A stretch of 34,962 nt of DNA. It comes from DASUAO01 sp035763745 (GTDB lineage Bacteria > Actinomycetota > Acidimicrobiia > IMCC26256 > PALSA-555). Within the stretch, counting starts at the first letter, position 1; every line of letters starts with the position of its first letter. The notes beneath the pieces were generated by a model that saw nothing but the letters and a program-made list of their open reading frames with translations, was not told the DNA's origin and made no database searches. Position numbers and translations under genes: made by a program. Below, piece after piece: positions 32,749-34,962 of this stretch. The stretch is taken from the NCBI GenBank assembly GCA_035763745.1, contig DASUAO010000041.1, positions 1-34,962 of the forward strand, given 5' to 3'.

Positions 32749-34403
32749 AGCGGGACGTTGCCGTGCTTGCGCGACGGCGTCTGCTCGCGCTTGGTGCGCA
32801 GCATCTCGAGCGAGCGGATCAGGACCCGGCGGGTGTCCCGCGGGTCGATGACGTCGTCGACGTAGCCCCGCTCCGCCGCGATGTACGGGTTGGCGAACCG
32901 CTCGGTGTACTCCTCGATCAGCTCGGCGCGCTTCACCTCGGCGTCGGGGGCCGCGTCGAGCTCCTTGCGGAAGATGATGTTCACCGCACCCTGGGGGCCC
33001 ATCACCGCGACCTCTGCGGACGGCCACGCGAACGCGAGGTCGGCGCCGATCGACTTCGAGTTCATCACCACGTAGGCCCCGCCGTAGGCCTTCCTCGTGA
33101 TGACCTGGACCCGCGGGACGGTCGCCTCGCAGTACGCGTACAGGAGCTTGGCGCCGTGGCGGATGATGCCGCCGTACTCCTGGTCGGTGCCGGGGAGGAA
33201 CCCCGGCACGTCGACGAAGGTGACGAGGGGGATGTTGAACGCGTCGCAGGTCCGCACGAAGCGGGCGGCCTTCTCGGACGCGTCGATGTCGAGCGTCCCG
33301 GCGAGGTTCGCGGGTTGGTTGCCCACGATCCCGACGACGTGGCCACCGAGTCGGGCGAACCCGCAGACGATGTTCATCGCCCAGAACTGGTGCACCTCGA
33401 AGAAATCGCCGTCGTCAACGACCTGGTGGATCACCGCCTTGATGTCGTACGGCTTGTTCGGCGCGTCGGGGATGAGCGCGACGATGTCGTCGCAGCGACG
33501 CTCGGGGTCGTCCTCGGGCTCGAAGTACGGCGGGTCCTCGAGGTTGTTCTGCGGGAGGAACGACAACAGGTATCGCACCGACTCGATGCACGACTCCTCG
33601 TCGTCGGCGACGAACCCGGCGACCCCCGACTTGGACGCATGGGTCATCGCGCCCCCGAGCTCCTCCTGGGTGACGTCCTCTCCCGTGACGGTCTTCACGA
33701 CGTCGGGCCCGGTGATGAACATGTGCGACGTGCCCTTGACCATGAACACGAAGTCGGTCATCGCGGGGGAGTAGACGGCGCCGCCGGCGCACGGCCCCAT
33801 GATCACGCTGATCTGGGGGATGACGCCCGACGCCTTGACGTTGCGGTGGAAGATCCCGCCGTAGGCGTCGAGGCTGACCACGCCCTCCTGGATACGAGCG
33901 CCGGCGCCGTCGTTGAGCCCGATCATCGGAGCGCCGACGGATTCCGCGAGATCCATCACCTTGTGGATCTTCTCGGCGAACACCTCGCCGAGGGCGCCAC
34001 CGAACACGGTGAAGTCCTGGGAGAACACGAACACCTTGCGACCGTCGATCGTGCCCCAGCCGGTGACAACCCCGTCGGTGAGGGGCCGCGAGTTCTCGAT
34101 GCCGAACCCGTGCGCCCGGTGGCGGGCAAGCATGTCGAGCTCGACGAACGAATCGGGGTCGAGCAACCGCTCGAGGCGCTCCCGTGCCGTGAGCTTCCCG
34201 CGGTCGTGCTGACGGGCGACCGCGGCGTCGCTGCCGGCGTGCAGCGCCTGCTCCCGGAGCTCGGCGAGCTGCTCGAGCCGCTCCTCGATCGGATGGGGCA
34301 CCGGCGCGACCGGGGTTCCGGCACCGTCGTCGCCATGGAGCGCCTCGGCCTCGGCCTGCGCCTGGAGCTCGGGCTCGCTGACTGAGGTGTCCTCGACCGT
34401 CAT
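32745..34403 (-). CDS. pccB: Acyl-CoA (propionyl-CoA) carboxylase beta subunit
   Basis: A 552-residue carboxyltransferase that moves carboxyl from biotin to acyl-CoA, making methylmalonyl-CoA from propionyl-CoA. Seen: RGKLTARERLERLLDPDSF, FSQDFTVFGGALGEVFAEKI, NDGAGARIQEGV, GPCAGGAVYSPAMTDF, DVPGFLPGTDQEYGGIIRHG and RKAYGGAYVVMNSKSIGAD. The N-terminus has an extra ~40-residue Glu/Ala-rich segment. ATG 34403 sits exactly 8 nt after TACGCT. The biotin-carrying alpha subunit is not in the window. Head of an operon with epsilon, phosphoesterase and CoA-transferase genes. Acyl specificity (propionyl vs acetyl) is inferred. Confidence 0.93.
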   Translation of the reverse strand: MTVEDTSVSEPELQAQAEAEALHGDDGAGTPVAPVPHPIEERLEQLAELREQALHAGSDAAVARQHDRGKLTARERLERLLDPDSFVELDMLARHRAHGFGIENSRPLTDGVVTGWGTIDGRKVFVFSQDFTVFGGALGEVFAEKIHKVMDLAESVGAPMIGLNDGAGARIQEGVVSLDAYGGIFHRNVKASGVIPQISVIMGPCAGGAVYSPAMTDFVFMVKGTSHMFITGPDVVKTVTGEDVTQEELGGAMTHASKSGVAGFVADDEESCIESVRYLLSFLPQNNLEDPPYFEPEDDPERRCDDIVALIPDAPNKPYDIKAVIHQVVDDGDFFEVHQFWAMNIVCGFARLGGHVVGIVGNQPANLAGTLDIDASEKAARFVRTCDAFNIPLVTFVDVPGFLPGTDQEYGGIIRHGAKLLYAYCEATVPRVQVITRKAYGGAYVVMNSKSIGADLAFAWPSAEVAVMGPQGAVNIIFRKELDAAPDAEVKRAELIEEYTERFANPYIAAERGYVDDVIDPRDTRRVLIRSLEMLRTKREQTPSRKHGNVPL

Positions 34404-34411
34404 GGCGCCCG

Positions 34412-34417
34412 AGCGTA
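34412..34417 (-). promoter_or_regulatory. -10-like TACGCT, 8 nt before ATG 34403
   Basis: Leaderless-type promoter for the carboxylase operon; also supports the long N-terminus of the beta subunit. Confidence 0.5.
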
Positions 34418-34448
34418 GCGGTCGCCCTCCGTTCCCCGTCCGGTCGCG

Positions 34449-34490
34449 CCCCGACCCCGCCCCTCGGCTGGTGCCGGCACGGGGTCGGGG
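34449..34490 (-). terminator. Hairpin after hsp20
   Basis: CCCCGACCCCG and CGGGGTCGGGG form an 11-bp perfect stem with a 20-nt loop, in the gap after the Hsp20 stop (34519) on the minus strand. It isolates hsp20 from the carboxylase operon. Confidence 0.65.
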
Positions 34491-34518
34491 TCGGGTCGAC
34501 GGTCGCGAAGATCGTCGG

Positions 34519-34950
34519 TCAGGCGGCGCCGCCGACCTCCAGGGCCTCGGGCTCGCCGATCCTGATCTCGACCTTGCGGGGCTTGGCCTGCTCGGCCGTC
34601 GGGATGACGACGGTGAGCACGCCGTGGTCGTAGCGGGCGTCGAGGGCGTCGACGTCCAACGCGTCACCGAGGAAGACCTGGCGGACGAACGCACCGTGCG
34701 CGCGCTCCTTGGCCAGCGACTCCTCACCCTCGCCGAGGAACCAGGTCCGCTCGGCCTTCACGGTGAGCACGTTGCGCTCCACGCTGAGGTCGATCGAGTC
34801 GGGGGCCACGCCGGGCAGGTCGAACCGCAGCTCGACGCCATCGGCCTTGCGCACCGCATCCATGGGCATCCAGGCCTTGCGACCCTGCTGGGAGAACAGC
34901 TGCTCGGTGAAGCGGTCCATGTCGCGGAAGGGGTCGTATCGCAACAGCAT
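34519..34950 (-). CDS. Small heat-shock protein, Hsp20 family
   Basis: A 143-residue alpha-crystallin-type chaperone that holds unfolded proteins. The core (about 35-130) contains FDLPGVAPDSIDLSVERNVL and the typical YDHGVLTVVIP strand; the N-terminus MLLRYDPFRDMDR is standard. GGAGG (34962-34958) stands 7 nt before ATG 34950. The promoter lies outside the window, so heat-shock regulation cannot be seen. Confidence 0.93.
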   Translation of the reverse strand: MLLRYDPFRDMDRFTEQLFSQQGRKAWMPMDAVRKADGVELRFDLPGVAPDSIDLSVERNVLTVKAERTWFLGEGEESLAKERAHGAFVRQVFLGDALDVDALDARYDHGVLTVVIPTAEQAKPRKVEIRIGEPEALEVGGAA

Positions 34951-34962
34951 CTCGGTACCTCC

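Overview
This window looks like chromosome from a high-GC actinobacterium. It encodes a WhiB protein, a GlnR-like orphan regulator, two glutamine synthetases of the GlnA1/GlnA2 kind, an acyl-CoA carboxylase epsilon subunit, a Get3/ArsA ATPase pair and many GTG starts. The mix of Mycobacterium-like and unusual genes (selA/selB, a compact Fe-S/molybdopterin fusion) would fit a deep lineage such as Acidimicrobiia, but that placement is inference. I see no phage, insertion sequence, CRISPR array or rRNA. The region reads as a stable chromosomal backbone.

Layout. 1-1.4 kb: tail of an unknown gene, then a beta-propeller lipoprotein whose signal peptide is out of frame. 1.4-5.0 kb: nitrogen locus, with glnA divergent from glnA2 and a GlnR-like regulator; an 11-bp direct repeat resembling a PHO box lies between the two synthetases. 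5.1-9.1 kb: two membrane proteins, a compact Fe-S/molybdopterin fusion, a Tat-exported thioredoxin-like protein and a histone-H1-like protein with a 60-bp tandem repeat. 9.2-11.6 kb: iron-sulfur island (erpA, a Cys-rich SufR-like regulator, divergent mrp). 11.6-13.3 kb: Nudix and metallo-beta-lactamase operon. 13.4-16.5 kb: selA-selB. 16.6-20.5 kb: WhiB, an NfeD-type protein without its serine nucleophile, and a Get3/ArsA pair, recalling the mycobacterial Rv3679-Rv3680-whiB4 neighbourhood. 20.5-21.05 kb: a lone receiver protein and tRNA-Pro(CGG). 21.1-23.3 kb: lysC-asd operon. 23.4-25.0 kb: a membrane-anchored cyclophilin and a two-gene unit of a 39-codon ORF plus a catalytically dead peptidase-S51-like protein. 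25.2-34.4 kb: acyl-CoA metabolism (3-hydroxyacyl-CoA dehydrogenase, MeaA-type mutase, acyl-CoA synthetase, family III CoA-transferase, metallophosphoesterase, carboxylase epsilon and beta). 34.5-34.95 kb: Hsp20.

A feature running through the window is a TANNNT hexamer placed 6-9 nt, most often exactly 8 nt, before the start codon of about eleven genes. This is the expected layout of leaderless transcripts. I used it to choose several starts and to support two small genes. Several adjacent genes overlap by TGATG or GTGA and are probably translationally coupled.
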